Both the position numbers and the translations under genes were made by a program. This document shows, in pieces, positions 17,146-26,706 of a stretch of 61,438 nucleotides of DNA (positions are counted from its first letter, which is position 1; every line of letters starts with the position of its first letter). The DNA comes from an uncultured bacterium (GTDB lineage Bacteria > Patescibacteriota > Andersenbacteria > UBA10190 > CAIZMI01), in contig CAIZMI010000003.1 in the NCBI GenBank assembly GCA_903934015.1, positions 1 to 61,438 on the forward strand, read 5' to 3'. The notes beneath the pieces are model-generated. The model searched no databases. It had not been told where the DNA came from and saw only the letters and a list, made by a program, of their open reading frames with translations.

Positions 17146-17193
17146 GTCAGTCGTCTAATAATTCAAATTAATTTACTATTAATTGCAATAATC

Positions 17194-17799
17194 ATGAAAT
17201 ACGAATTACCAAAATTAACATACCCTCACGATGCTCTTGAACCTTATTTGGATGAGCAAACAATGCATATTCATCATGAGAAGCATCATTTGGCGTATGT
17301 TGATAAATTGAATGCCACAATATCTGGACGTTCTGATTTTGATGGCGTAGAAATAGAAACGGTTTTAAGGAACATTAAAAGTGTCGATGAACGCATTCGT
17401 CAAGCGGTTATTAATTTTGGTGGCGGACACAGTAACCACAGTATATTCTGGACGAATCTTTCTCCCGATAGTGGAGGTGAACCAACGGGGGCTATTAATA
17501 ATGGAATCAGAGAAAAATTTAATAATTTTGAAGATTTTAAGACTAAATTTACTGAAATAGCATTAGGTACCTTTGGAAGCGGGTGGACATGGTTGGCAAG
17601 CAAAGACGGTGACTTGTCAATTTTGTCCCTTCCAAATCAGAACAGTCCTTTGTTGGAGGGTTACGAGCCTTTGTTGAGTCTTGATTTATGGGAACACGCG
17701 TATTACTTGCGGTATCAAAATAGGCGCGCCGAATATTTAGAAAATTGGTGGAATGTCATCAACTGGGATAACGTAAATGATCGATTGAACAATATTTAG
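17194..17799 (+). CDS. sod: Fe/Mn superoxide dismutase
   Basis: 201 residues with all four metal ligands in place: His in MHIHHEKHH, His in GGGHSNHSIFW, and Asp and His in 'LDLWEHAYYLRYQNRR'. 'LPNQNSPL' matches the NQxxPL segment of Mn-type enzymes. It dismutates superoxide in the cytoplasm. Together with AhpC it gives this small genome a superoxide-to-peroxide detoxification chain. Confidence 0.96.
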   Translation: MKYELPKLTYPHDALEPYLDEQTMHIHHEKHHLAYVDKLNATISGRSDFDGVEIETVLRNIKSVDERIRQAVINFGGGHSNHSIFWTNLSPDSGGEPTGAINNGIREKFNNFEDFKTKFTEIALGTFGSGWTWLASKDGDLSILSLPNQNSPLLEGYEPLLSLDLWEHAYYLRYQNRRAEYLENWWNVINWDNVNDRLNNI

Positions 17800-17858
17800 T
17801 CGTCTGGAAGATTGTGTCTGGTCAGTTTTCATGGTTGGCGGTAAAATTTAAAAGATAA

Positions 17859-18416
17859 ATGAATTATAAAAATCTTAATATATCAAAAAAATATATTTAT
17901 AGCATTGCGACAGTCGCTGTCGTAGGGGTACTTTTTGGAGCCTTTTTTGCTTCTCGGGGAGGGTTACCGTCTGGGAACGAAACACCGGCCCCGGTTATCG
18001 AGTCGAGCGGTAATAATGAAACGTTTGGAAGTACTTTTAGCAATTTTATTATTGGCAGATCGGCAGACGGTTCCGCCGTTAAAAGTAATACTCCTTTAGT
18101 CAGAGCCACTAAATTTAGTACCGGAGAAAAGGTAGGGCTTAGAATCCAAACAAATAGCGAAGTCACGGTTGCGTTTCCAATCGAATTGAGATTTCTAAAG
18201 AAGGAAACCGGCGAAGAAACTCCCGCGCTCCAATCTTTTCGTCTCAAACTAACGATCAAGCCGGGTCTAAAAACGTATTGCTGTCTTTCAATCCCAAAAG
18301 AAGCCGGTAATTACACCCTTGGAATTTTAAGAAATAATTCTTTCATCGGTACGATCGGTGGAATAGTTGTTATTCCGGCCAAGGAGCAACAAGATCAATC
18401 GATTTTCGGGTTGTAA
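17859..18416 (+). CDS. Anchored extracytoplasmic protein, unknown family
   Basis: 185 residues: an N-terminal membrane segment (about residues 13-31), a short Pro/Ser/Asn-rich linker, then a beta-sandwich-like domain ('FSTGEKVGLRIQTNSEVTV … SFRLKLTIKPGLKTYCCLSIP … NYTLGILRNNSFIGTI'). The alternation of strands suggests an Ig-like or accessory domain. I do not recognise it. It converges with fmt, with 12 bases between the stops. Confidence 0.6.
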   Translation: MNYKNLNISKKYIYSIATVAVVGVLFGAFFASRGGLPSGNETPAPVIESSGNNETFGSTFSNFIIGRSADGSAVKSNTPLVRATKFSTGEKVGLRIQTNSEVTVAFPIELRFLKKETGEETPALQSFRLKLTIKPGLKTYCCLSIPKEAGNYTLGILRNNSFIGTIGGIVVIPAKEQQDQSIFGL

Positions 18417-18428
18417 CCCAAAAAGAAA

Positions 18429-19394
18429 CTAAACCAGGCCCGAAATTAAAATTTCATTATTACCCCGAAGATAATCTCTGGCAGACATTATATTCTTGTT
18501 TTGTGGTTGTATTGTTATTAGGTGAAGAGCTTTGTTGTCACCGCAACAAACTAGAAAATTATTGTCTGAATCAATAAAAACTCCCCCTGGTCTTTTCCCT
18601 ATTGTTTCTTTGTCTGATAGTTGAGCTTTATGAATTCTAATTGACTGAAGCTTATTTTTTAGCATTGTCCATGCAATGGGCCATGGGTAAAAAGCACGTA
18701 CCAGCCTTTCAATGGTTTGTGACGAATCGTTCCAGTTAACACGGGCATCATCCTTAGAGATTTTTTTGCAAATACTAATATTGTTTAATGATTGTGGAAT
18801 GGGCGTTATTTTTCCTAAAAATAAATCAGAAAGTGTTCTGACGAGTAATGAGGCACCAAGCATGGCAATTTTTTCACTAAGGGATCCCGCAGTAGCGGTT
18901 GGTAAAATTTCAATCTCTTTTTGGTCTAAAATTAATCCCGTGTCCATGCCCTTATCCATTTTCATAATAGTTACGCCGGTAAAATTATCTCCGGACAAAA
19001 TTGCCGATTGAACGGGGGATGCGCCCCGGTATCGGGGAAGAAGTGAGCCGTGAACATTCACCGCTCCAAATTTTGGTAAATCAAGAAGAAATTGAGGTAA
19101 AATTTTTCCATAGGCAACTACTACAAAAAAATCAGCGCGCAGTTCAGCCAAATTTCGACTGAAAGTATTATCAGATAGTCTTTCGGGCTGAAACACGTTA
19201 ATGTTGTGATTGATTGCCCATTGATTAATTGTGTTTGTTAAAACCTTTTTTCCTCTTCCGGATGCTTTATTTGGTTGAGTAACAATTGCCACAATATCAA
19301 AGGGTGGGTTAAATAAAAAATCAAGTGAGGGAATTGAAAATTCCGCAGAACCAAAAAATACAATTCGTATTTTTTGGTTAGAAATTTCGTTCAT
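18429..19394 (-). CDS. fmt: Methionyl-tRNA formyltransferase
   Basis: 321 residues. Folate/catalytic motifs are present: 'IVFFGSAEFSIPSLDFL', 'YGKILPQFLLDLPKFGAVNV', HGSLLPRYRGASPV with the catalytic His, and 'MKMDKGMDTG'. A C-terminal OB-like tRNA-binding domain follows. It formylates Met-tRNAi. def lies 8 bases upstream on the same strand, the usual bacterial fmt/def pairing (here def-fmt order). Confidence 0.95.
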   Translation of the reverse strand: MNEISNQKIRIVFFGSAEFSIPSLDFLFNPPFDIVAIVTQPNKASGRGKKVLTNTINQWAINHNINVFQPERLSDNTFSRNLAELRADFFVVVAYGKILPQFLLDLPKFGAVNVHGSLLPRYRGASPVQSAILSGDNFTGVTIMKMDKGMDTGLILDQKEIEILPTATAGSLSEKIAMLGASLLVRTLSDLFLGKITPIPQSLNNISICKKISKDDARVNWNDSSQTIERLVRAFYPWPIAWTMLKNKLQSIRIHKAQLSDKETIGKRPGGVFIDSDNNFLVCCGDNKALHLITIQPQNKNIMSARDYLRGNNEILISGLV

Positions 19395-19402
19395 TAAGAT
19401 AG

Positions 19403-19861
19403 TTAAAAAAGGATTTTACTCTTAAGATAATCTGTTATTAGAATTCCGTTTATGTGATCAATTTCGTGTTGAAAAATTTTTGCCTGCATGTCATTTGCTT
19501 TGATTTCTACAGGGGTTCCTTCCTCATTAATTCCCGCAACGATAATTTTTTTTGGTCTAGTAATTTTTATAAAATACTCAGGAACAGAAAGACAACCTTC
19601 CTCAAGGGTGGAAGTTACCCCGGATTGCCATGTTATTTTGGGGTTAATGATGGCATAGGGTTCATTTTCGTAATTGATAACGATAATACGTAATGGCACT
19701 CCGATTTGTGGCGCAGCCAACCCAACCCCCGTTGAGGCGATAACGGTATCTTTCATGTCAATCACTATTCTTTTAATTTCCGCGCTCGTTGGATCTAATA
19801 CCGCCTCGCTGGGGGTAGAAAGTATGTTGTTTGGGGCGTGGATAATGGGTCTTATTGACAT
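19403..19861 (-). CDS. def: Peptide deformylase
   Basis: 152 residues with all three deformylase motifs: GVGLAAPQIG, EGCLSVPE (metal Cys) and QHEIDHINGILITD (metal His residues and catalytic Glu). It removes the formyl group from nascent proteins. Together with fmt it forms one two-gene unit. Confidence 0.96.
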   Translation of the reverse strand: MSIRPIIHAPNNILSTPSEAVLDPTSAEIKRIVIDMKDTVIASTGVGLAAPQIGVPLRIIVINYENEPYAIINPKITWQSGVTSTLEEGCLSVPEYFIKITRPKKIIVAGINEEGTPVEIKANDMQAKIFQHEIDHINGILITDYLKSKILF

Positions 19862-19978
19862 AGATGTTAATATACATTGTAATACTAATTATTCATTTTG
19901 CAATAGGGGAGATATTTTTTGCCAGAATTTGTTTTAGTAGATAGTGTGTAAGTAAGGTAATTATATTTTAAAAAATAA

Positions 19979-21097
19979 ATGAAAATATTGATTGTAACGC
20001 CATATTTTTACCCGGCATACGTATATGGAGGTCCTATTGAAGTTTCATATCAAACCGGAAAGGCCTGGGTTGAGCAAGGTCATGAAGTATTTGTTGTAAC
20101 AACAAACGCAAATGGCACAGTTAATTTGGATGTTGAAACAAAAATACCAATTGTGATTGATGGTATGGAAGTATTTTATTGCAAACGGATGTTTTCCTCC
20201 GCGATATCATTACAAATTATGCATCTATTGGTTTCAAGGATTAAAAATGCGGATATCGTTGTTTTGCATTTTGTGTATTCGTTTACAACAATCCCAACGA
20301 TTTTATTGTGTAGAATATACAAAAAAAAATTAATTTGGCGACCGCACGGAGCATTGCAAAATTGGGTCGGAAAAAATAAGCCGAGAATCAAGAAATTTTG
20401 GAACATAATTTGTAAAATTTTACTTCCTCCAAGTGCTCATCTTGTGTTTGCTTCACAAAAGGAACGGGAGGAGTGTGGAACCATTTTTCAGCGTTTTAAT
20501 ACTGCAGTTGTACCAAATGGCGCAATTGTGCCGGCCGTATTAATTACAAAAACCGCTTCCAAAAAGATACGATTAATGTTTCTTGGAAGAATAAATAGAA
20601 TAAAAGGTTTAGAAAACTTAATAACCGCAATGATGATGGTTGACTCGAAAACTTTTACGTTGGACATATATGGAACTGGCGAGAAAAAATACGTTGAAAG
20701 CCTGAATGTCTTTATTGGGAAGCACCAACTCAGTGATCGAGTATTTATGAGGGGTGGTATTTCACATTCGTCTTTGTTGAATATATTCGCAAATACCGAT
20801 TGTTTGGTGTTGCCTTCACATTTAGAAAGTTTTGGCCAAGTTGTAGTTGAATCGTTGGCTCACGGTGTACCGGTGATTGTTTCTACCGGTGCGCCATGGA
20901 AACAAATAGACTTGGTTGGTTGCGGGTTGTGGGTTAAAAATGATTCAAAAAGTTTAGCATCAGCAATTATCAAAATGAGTAAACTGGATATGGTAAAAAT
21001 GGGCATAAGGGGTAGAAATTGGATAAAATCAGATTTTGATTGGTCGCTTGGAGCGCAAAAAATTATCGCTTTATCTGCAGTAGAAGAGAGGACTTAA
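19979..21097 (+). CDS. GT4-family glycosyltransferase
   Basis: 372 residues of GT-B fold. The N-terminal domain has 'ILIVTPYFYPAYVYGGPIEV'. The C-terminal donor domain has 'IRLMFLGRINRIKGLENLI' and the E-x7-E-like 'SHLESFGQVVVESLAHGVPV'. It would add a sugar from a nucleotide sugar to a polysaccharide precursor on the cytoplasmic face. It begins the polysaccharide region, although priA lies between it and the next such gene. Confidence 0.88.
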   Translation: MKILIVTPYFYPAYVYGGPIEVSYQTGKAWVEQGHEVFVVTTNANGTVNLDVETKIPIVIDGMEVFYCKRMFSSAISLQIMHLLVSRIKNADIVVLHFVYSFTTIPTILLCRIYKKKLIWRPHGALQNWVGKNKPRIKKFWNIICKILLPPSAHLVFASQKEREECGTIFQRFNTAVVPNGAIVPAVLITKTASKKIRLMFLGRINRIKGLENLITAMMMVDSKTFTLDIYGTGEKKYVESLNVFIGKHQLSDRVFMRGGISHSSLLNIFANTDCLVLPSHLESFGQVVVESLAHGVPVIVSTGAPWKQIDLVGCGLWVKNDSKSLASAIIKMSKLDMVKMGIRGRNWIKSDFDWSLGAQKIIALSAVEERT

Positions 21098-21158
21098 TAT
21101 CTGCTATCAGAAAAGCAAATATGTTTTCGTGATAAATGATAGATAACAAATAGCTTAA

Positions 21159-22955
21159 TCAGTGCGCGAATAAATTGCTCCATGAAAATGGAACGTCTAT
21201 TGACCATGAATTAGGAATTGCTTTACATAAAACACTGATGTTTTTTTCATTGGTGCGAATAATAATCTGCCCAACATATTTTGATTGTCTTTTAAAAATT
21301 ATGATATTAATTTGCCCCCTGCTTTCACTATTTGAAATTTTACTTCTTAATATTCTTGTTTCTTTTTGAGCCAAAATTTCAGTTGCGAATTCTTTTTCAC
21401 ATGTGAGCATGCGCCCGAAAGGGGGGAATAGGAGCTGTTTGCGGTCTTCTGTGTCATTTTCTATTAATTCATTAATTGTGCGGTTCTTAATATGTTTTAA
21501 TATTCCAGAATCATTGTTTCGTTCATTGATGTAAATTGTCGGGTCGGTGTTTTTTCGAATAAGCTTGTTTAGTCTTTGTAGGATAATGAGCGACTTTTCA
21601 AGCGAATCAAAGTGCGTAATGCCTGTAACTGTAGAAAAGTCGGGGACAATGCAACAATCAAAAAATGCTTTATTGACTATTGAAAATAGTATTTGTGTGG
21701 TAATTACGATATTTGCATCAGTTAGGGATGAAATTAATGAGTCAGTTATTTTTACACCTTTGTCTATTCTAATGATATTCAGTTCAGGGAACGCTTTTTT
21801 TAATAATTGCTCGATTGAGCGCGTACCTGTTTTAAGGGCGTTTATTTTGGGGCTACCGCACTTTCCGCAAAACGCTTGTAGAGTGCCGGTTATGGCTTTG
21901 CATGCTTTGCAAAATAAATCTTTATTTTGTCTCTGAAGAATTGAACCGCACTGTTCACACCGCAGAGTGTTTCCGCAGTCCTTGCATACATAAAAACTTT
22001 CATAACCAATGGCATCGTGGTAAATAAGAATTTTGTTTTGCTGACTAATTTTTCGTTTAATTAGGTTTAATATTTCATCAGAAAAAAAACCTTGTTCGTT
22101 CCAATTTTTATTAATAACCGTAATTTTTTCAAAAGTCTGATATTTATTTTTGACGTTGGATAGTGAGTATGTTGCAAAAGTTTGGATAGAGACAAGAAAG
22201 GTGAGTGGTATTTGATAAATTATGGATTTTAAATAAGCCCCAACACGAGCGTCATAAAACGGGTGCATGTTCCATTGGCGGTGAGAAGGCAAGGCAGGTT
22301 CTATTAAAATAATTGCAGTTAAATTACTAAAAGGGAGAAATATTCCGCTGTGGGTAGCAATAACTACGCAAAATTGATTCTCATATATTTCGTTTGTGAC
22401 GTCATTTTTTTCCTTTTGAGATAACTGATTGTTGTAGAAGACACATTTTCTTCCAGCTAATTTGCAAATGTTTGAAATATCATCTCCAAAAATAATTTCT
22501 GGAATAAGGATTAAAATTTGTCCAGCGCCTTTTGTCTTTAATATTTTTTCCAGTTCTTTTTCTGTAAACTTAATTACAATCGAACCGTGTCTTTTTGATA
22601 TTTCAGGATTATTGAAACGCTTTTCGGTGAACGATTTTCTATTTGATACTAAAGCCTTTGTTAATAAAGATAGGGATTCGAGAGAATAGTCAGAAAACAT
22701 TTCCAGCCATCTTAAGTCGTGTTTTGTGGCAATGTTTTTTCTTTCAATCTCAATTATGTTTTTTAGATATATATTTTTTTTCTTTGTTTTGCTCCACACC
22801 ACTCCATTAATAATGCGATTTGAGAATGGAATTCTTACCAAATCGCCAGGCACAGCATTCATATTGTTTGGAACGATGTAAGAATATTTTTGATTACCCT
22901 GCGGGGGCAGAGCAACGAGGGGGACAACTTCAATCACTTGATCGGTATTTTTCAT
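21159..22955 (-). CDS. priA: PriA-like primosomal protein without helicase motifs
   Basis: 598 residues (E. coli PriA is about 730). The N-terminal DNA-binding domain ('YSYIVPNNMNAVPGDLVRIP') and the zinc module with four CxxC pairs (residues 324-367: CKDC, CEQC, CKAC, CGKC) are intact, as is the 'LLFPPFGRM' C-terminal landmark. Where Walker A (GVTGSGKT) should be, the text runs 'LKTKGAGQILILIPEI'. DEEH is 'IEPALPS', 'GTQMIAKG' is 'TTQILFSI' and the arginine-finger 'AGRAGR' is absent. It probably marks or loads forks without unwinding. Confidence 0.85.
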   Translation of the reverse strand: MKNTDQVIEVVPLVALPPQGNQKYSYIVPNNMNAVPGDLVRIPFSNRIINGVVWSKTKKKNIYLKNIIEIERKNIATKHDLRWLEMFSDYSLESLSLLTKALVSNRKSFTEKRFNNPEISKRHGSIVIKFTEKELEKILKTKGAGQILILIPEIIFGDDISNICKLAGRKCVFYNNQLSQKEKNDVTNEIYENQFCVVIATHSGIFLPFSNLTAIILIEPALPSHRQWNMHPFYDARVGAYLKSIIYQIPLTFLVSIQTFATYSLSNVKNKYQTFEKITVINKNWNEQGFFSDEILNLIKRKISQQNKILIYHDAIGYESFYVCKDCGNTLRCEQCGSILQRQNKDLFCKACKAITGTLQAFCGKCGSPKINALKTGTRSIEQLLKKAFPELNIIRIDKGVKITDSLISSLTDANIVITTQILFSIVNKAFFDCCIVPDFSTVTGITHFDSLEKSLIILQRLNKLIRKNTDPTIYINERNNDSGILKHIKNRTINELIENDTEDRKQLLFPPFGRMLTCEKEFATEILAQKETRILRSKISNSESRGQINIIIFKRQSKYVGQIIIRTNEKNISVLCKAIPNSWSIDVPFSWSNLFAH

Positions 22956-23153
22956 TTATTTAATCATCTTCAAAAAATTGTTGAACTTGGAAAATTCCTA
23001 TTGTCATGCTTTTGATAAGTCATGGGTCTTTAAGCACATTAGTTGAACAAATTTAACACAATTTTCATAAAAAAAGACTGGCATACCTTGATCCTAGCAT
23101 AGTGTTCATATTATCAATAAAATTTAGGCATATCTCTATTTTTACATATTGCC

Positions 23154-23159
23154 TATAAT
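23154..23159 (+). promoter_or_regulatory. -10 box of a leaderless wecG-like mRNA
   Basis: TATAAT ends six bases before the ATG at 23166, so transcription should begin at or next to the start codon. The same spacing is seen for the NUDIX, corA-like and aspS genes. Confidence 0.6.
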
Positions 23160-23165
23160 CAAAAC

Positions 23166-24026
23166 ATGAATATTTACGCTAAAATGACTAATATTTTTGA
23201 TGTGCCTGTTGTTTTTGCGACAAAACGAGATATCGTATTATGGTGCGAGGAGAGAATATTAACCAATGTCTCAACTAATATTGTTACAGTAAATCCGGAA
23301 ATTCTTCTTATGGCTCGCAGGGACGCATGGTATAAAACAATTCTTCAAAAAGCTGATTTGATTACTCCGGACGGGGCCGGAATATGCTGGGCCTTAAGAT
23401 TTACGGAATTAGCCGATCAATCAACAAGTATTGTGGGAATAATTAAGTTGTTTATTGGTTCTTTGTGGCAAGTGGTTTTTGGTCGAACGGTTAATGTTGG
23501 TTATCCTGAGAGAGTTTCAGGAGCTGATTTGTTCTGGGATATTATTCAAATTGCGGAACAACAAAACAAAAAAGTTTACTTAATTGGCGGTGAACGCAAA
23601 ACGGCGCAAAGAGCTGCTAAAAGAATTATTAGTCGGTATAAAAAAATAAATATTTGGGCATATGGTCCAGACCATACCGCCACACCATATTCGCCACAAA
23701 TATTACACAATGAAATTATTGAAATACGACCGGAAATTATCTTCGTTGCTTATGGTTCCCCAAAGCAAGAGGAGTGGATCAATCAAAATATGCACAGATA
23801 TCCTTTTGTGAGGTTTGCAATGGGGGTTGGAGGAACATTGGACTTCATAGCGGGAAACGCAGTTAGGGCGCCATTGCGTTTGCAAAAACATGCATTAGAA
23901 TGGTTTTGGCGGTTATATCAGCGTCCATCAAGGATTATTAGGGTATTTAGAGCTACAATGGTTTTCCCTTCGATTATTCTTATTTCGCAACTAAATAAAT
24001 TTTATGCAAGAAAATTCAGAAAATAA
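23166..24026 (+). CDS. WecG/TagA/CpsF-family glycosyltransferase
   Basis: 286 residues. Family signatures: 'VTVNPEILLMARRDAWYK', 'ADLITPDGAGICWA', 'KVYLIGGERKTAQRAAKR', 'IFVAYGSPKQEEWI' and 'AMGVGGTLDFIAGNAVRAP'. These enzymes transfer ManNAc(A) or a related sugar to an undecaprenyl-linked acceptor in cell-surface polymer synthesis. The C-terminal 'LEWFWRLYQRPSRIIRVFRA' is the usual membrane-associating tail. The end overlaps gltX by 23 bases. Confidence 0.93.
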   Translation: MNIYAKMTNIFDVPVVFATKRDIVLWCEERILTNVSTNIVTVNPEILLMARRDAWYKTILQKADLITPDGAGICWALRFTELADQSTSIVGIIKLFIGSLWQVVFGRTVNVGYPERVSGADLFWDIIQIAEQQNKKVYLIGGERKTAQRAAKRIISRYKKINIWAYGPDHTATPYSPQILHNEIIEIRPEIIFVAYGSPKQEEWINQNMHRYPFVRFAMGVGGTLDFIAGNAVRAPLRLQKHALEWFWRLYQRPSRIIRVFRATMVFPSIILISQLNKFYARKFRK

Positions 24027-25482
24027 GCCAAAGGTGCGAGTTCGGTTTCCACCATCACCGACTGGTTTTTTACATGTTGGGCACGCGCGTACTGCTCTTT
24101 ATAATTATTTGTTTGCTCATATAAACAATGGAGACCTGGTTCTTAGAATTGAGGATACAGATGTTGCACGCTACAGTTCTGAAGGTGAGAAAGATATTTT
24201 TGAGAGCCTAAAATGGCTTGGATTGAGTTGGAATGAAGGCCCCGATATTGGCGGTCCGAATGCGCCATATAAACAATCCGAAAGAACCAGCAAGTATTCT
24301 GAAAAAATTAAACAACTTCTGCAAGATGGTAAGGCATATCGATGTTTTTGTTCACAAGAACGGCTTGATAAAATGCGTGAAATTGCTGAAATGGAAAAGA
24401 AATCGTTTAAATATGATAAAACGTGTCGTGTTTTGACTTTGGAGGAGAGTGACATGCGAGCAGAAAAAGAAAACTTTGTTGTAAGACTAAAGGTTGATCT
24501 GGGCGAGACGATAGTATTTGATGATTTGGTTCGGGGAAACGTTAAGTTTTCTTCTGATATGGTGGACGATTTTGTGATTTCAAAGGGGGATAATCAGGCA
24601 CTATATCATCTCGCTGTTGTAATTGATGACGCAGAGATGGGTATTACACACATTATTCGTGGCGAGGATGGATTAAGTAATACTCCGAAACACATCAGTT
24701 TACAGAAAGCATTGGGATATGTAACGCCCAGATATGCTCACTTGCCGTTAATTCTTGATGAAAAGAAAAAGAAGTTGTCTAAACGATCCGGAGATGTGGT
24801 TCTTACTCTTAAATCTCTTAGGGAGGATCAGGGGTATTTACCGGAAACACTTCTTAACGCAGTTGCACTCTTGGGTTGGAATCCCAAAACAGAACAAGTG
24901 GTTTTTACGTTGGAAGAACTAAAAGCTGCCTTTAAATTGGAAAATGTACAAAAGGCGGGGGCAGTTTTTTCGCTTGATCGACTTAACTGGTTAAATAAAC
25001 AACATATAAAAAGACTTTCTGCGGAGGATTTAATGGAAAGATCCAAGCCATTTATTAATAAAAGCGGAATAGAAATTGATAGAGGTTTTCTGTTAAAGAT
25101 AATTAGAGTCGAAAAAGAAAGAATTACTCTTCTAAAAGAAATTCCGCAATTAGTGCTGGATATAACGAACGAGCCTGTTTTGGACACGGAAAAAATTCCA
25201 TGGAAAAACGACGGCAAGGATCGAGCAAAAGATGCTCTCGCAGTATTAATTGAAGAAATTGGGATTTTGCCTATGGAAGTCTGGTCTGATCTTTTGGTCC
25301 TTCAAACCAAAATAATGGAAATTGTAGATAAAACCGAAATGGGAAGAGCAACAACATTGTGGCCAATGCGTTACGCGCTTTCAGGGAAGGAGAATAGTGC
25401 TGGACCTCATGAATTGGCTTGGTTGCTGGGAAAGCCGGAGACTATTAAGCGAATGCGAGAAGCTGTTGTACAATTAGGTTGA
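24004..25482 (+). CDS. gltX: Glutamyl-tRNA synthetase
   Basis: 492 residues. A class I synthetase with the HIGH-type motif in 'PSPTGFLHVGHARTALYNYL' and the KMSKS-type KLSKRSGD. Also seen are 'LRIEDTDVARYSSEGE' and 'IIRGEDGLSNTPKHI'. It charges tRNA-Glu; in many relatives it also charges tRNA-Gln, to be amidated by GatCAB. Its start lies inside the WecG-like gene and its TGA overlaps the next ATG. Confidence 0.96.
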   Translation: MQENSENKPKVRVRFPPSPTGFLHVGHARTALYNYLFAHINNGDLVLRIEDTDVARYSSEGEKDIFESLKWLGLSWNEGPDIGGPNAPYKQSERTSKYSEKIKQLLQDGKAYRCFCSQERLDKMREIAEMEKKSFKYDKTCRVLTLEESDMRAEKENFVVRLKVDLGETIVFDDLVRGNVKFSSDMVDDFVISKGDNQALYHLAVVIDDAEMGITHIIRGEDGLSNTPKHISLQKALGYVTPRYAHLPLILDEKKKKLSKRSGDVVLTLKSLREDQGYLPETLLNAVALLGWNPKTEQVVFTLEELKAAFKLENVQKAGAVFSLDRLNWLNKQHIKRLSAEDLMERSKPFINKSGIEIDRGFLLKIIRVEKERITLLKEIPQLVLDITNEPVLDTEKIPWKNDGKDRAKDALAVLIEEIGILPMEVWSDLLVLQTKIMEIVDKTEMGRATTLWPMRYALSGKENSAGPHELAWLLGKPETIKRMREAVVQLG

Positions 25483-26705
25483 TGGGTAAAACTAAATCTC
25501 AACAAATATTTGGGACTTTAATATTGGTAACCTTTTTTATGGGGGTGACGCCTTTCGCGCGGGGCGATGTTTTAGATGATCTGCGTCAGCAGATGGCTGA
25601 AAAAAGAAAAGTAATTGATGGGATTGAACAAAAAATTAATGAGTTTAAGACCTCAATTGCAAAACAACAATCACAGGCACTCACGTTGTCCGGTCAAATT
25701 AAAATAATAGATAACGGAGTAACAAGTTTAACGTTGGAAATTGATAAAACAAATGCTCAGATTTCTGAATTACAAACCGAAAGTGAAGCGTTAAAAGAGG
25801 AAATTGAAACTGTTGATAGACAAATTGAAAATCAAAAAGTGATATTGAAAGAGTATCTTAGAACATTGCAGGCGCTGGATACAATGGGGAGTGTGCAGTC
25901 TTTCTTTAAATATGCCACCTTATCAGACGCGATAAGAGAAATTCGCTCGGTTTATCGTGCCGAGCAAAATAGTCAGATCACTCTTGATCGTATTCGAGAA
26001 TTGCAGGAAACCTTGAAGGCACGAGAAGTAACTTTTAATGATTTCAAAAGGGAACTGGATGGTTTGCAGGCAAGACAAATAAGTCAAAAAAATATTTTAG
26101 GTCAACAGCAAGAAGCAAAAACTCGCTTATTGGAATTAACGCGCGCGCAGGAATATGAATATGGAAAATTATTGAACCAGACCGTCGCAGAGCAAAAAAA
26201 GCAGGATGCTGAGATATCTCGTTTAGACACTGCTATTCGCCAGGAATTGGAGAGACAGGGTTATCGAAAATTAAGTGGGGTTGGTAAACTTGATTGGCCA
26301 ATAGATCCAATTTTTGGAATTTCATGTGGCTTTCATTGTTCCGGTTATCCGTACGCATCCTTGATTGGTGCTCATACCGGGACTGATATGCCAATTGATA
26401 TGGGGACACCAATTAGGGCGACTGCGGATGGTTATGTCGGTAAAATTCATCTTTCTTCGGGTACGGGGTATTCATACATATTACTAATTCATGGAGATAA
26501 TATTTCAACGGTATATGGACACGTTATAAATGCCAGTGTTAATGAAGGGACGTATGTTACACGTGGGCAGATAATAGGGCACACAGGTGGTGCCCCAGGA
26601 AGTCGTGGTTCGGGCCTTTCTACCGGTCCTCACTTGCATTTTGAAGTGAGAAAAAACGGAATTCCAGTCGATGCACAAAATTATTTACCTTCTCTAGGGG
26701 GTTGA
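25482..26705 (+). CDS. EnvC-like M23 peptidase with coiled coil (murein hydrolase activator)
   Basis: About 407 residues from the ATG at 25482 (the track's TTG is one codon earlier). A signal peptide (about residues 8-28) is followed by a long coiled coil (about 35-250, rich in Q/E/K heptads). The C-terminal LytM/M23 domain has 'GAHTGTDMPIDMGTPIRATA', 'STVYGHV' and GPHLHFEVRKNG. The HxxxD and HxH zinc ligands are present, so it may itself be active. It acts in the cell envelope on peptidoglycan. Confidence 0.9.
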   Translation: MGKTKSQQIFGTLILVTFFMGVTPFARGDVLDDLRQQMAEKRKVIDGIEQKINEFKTSIAKQQSQALTLSGQIKIIDNGVTSLTLEIDKTNAQISELQTESEALKEEIETVDRQIENQKVILKEYLRTLQALDTMGSVQSFFKYATLSDAIREIRSVYRAEQNSQITLDRIRELQETLKAREVTFNDFKRELDGLQARQISQKNILGQQQEAKTRLLELTRAQEYEYGKLLNQTVAEQKKQDAEISRLDTAIRQELERQGYRKLSGVGKLDWPIDPIFGISCGFHCSGYPYASLIGAHTGTDMPIDMGTPIRATADGYVGKIHLSSGTGYSYILLIHGDNISTVYGHVINASVNEGTYVTRGQIIGHTGGAPGSRGSGLSTGPHLHFEVRKNGIPVDAQNYLPSLGG

Positions 26706-26706
26706 T

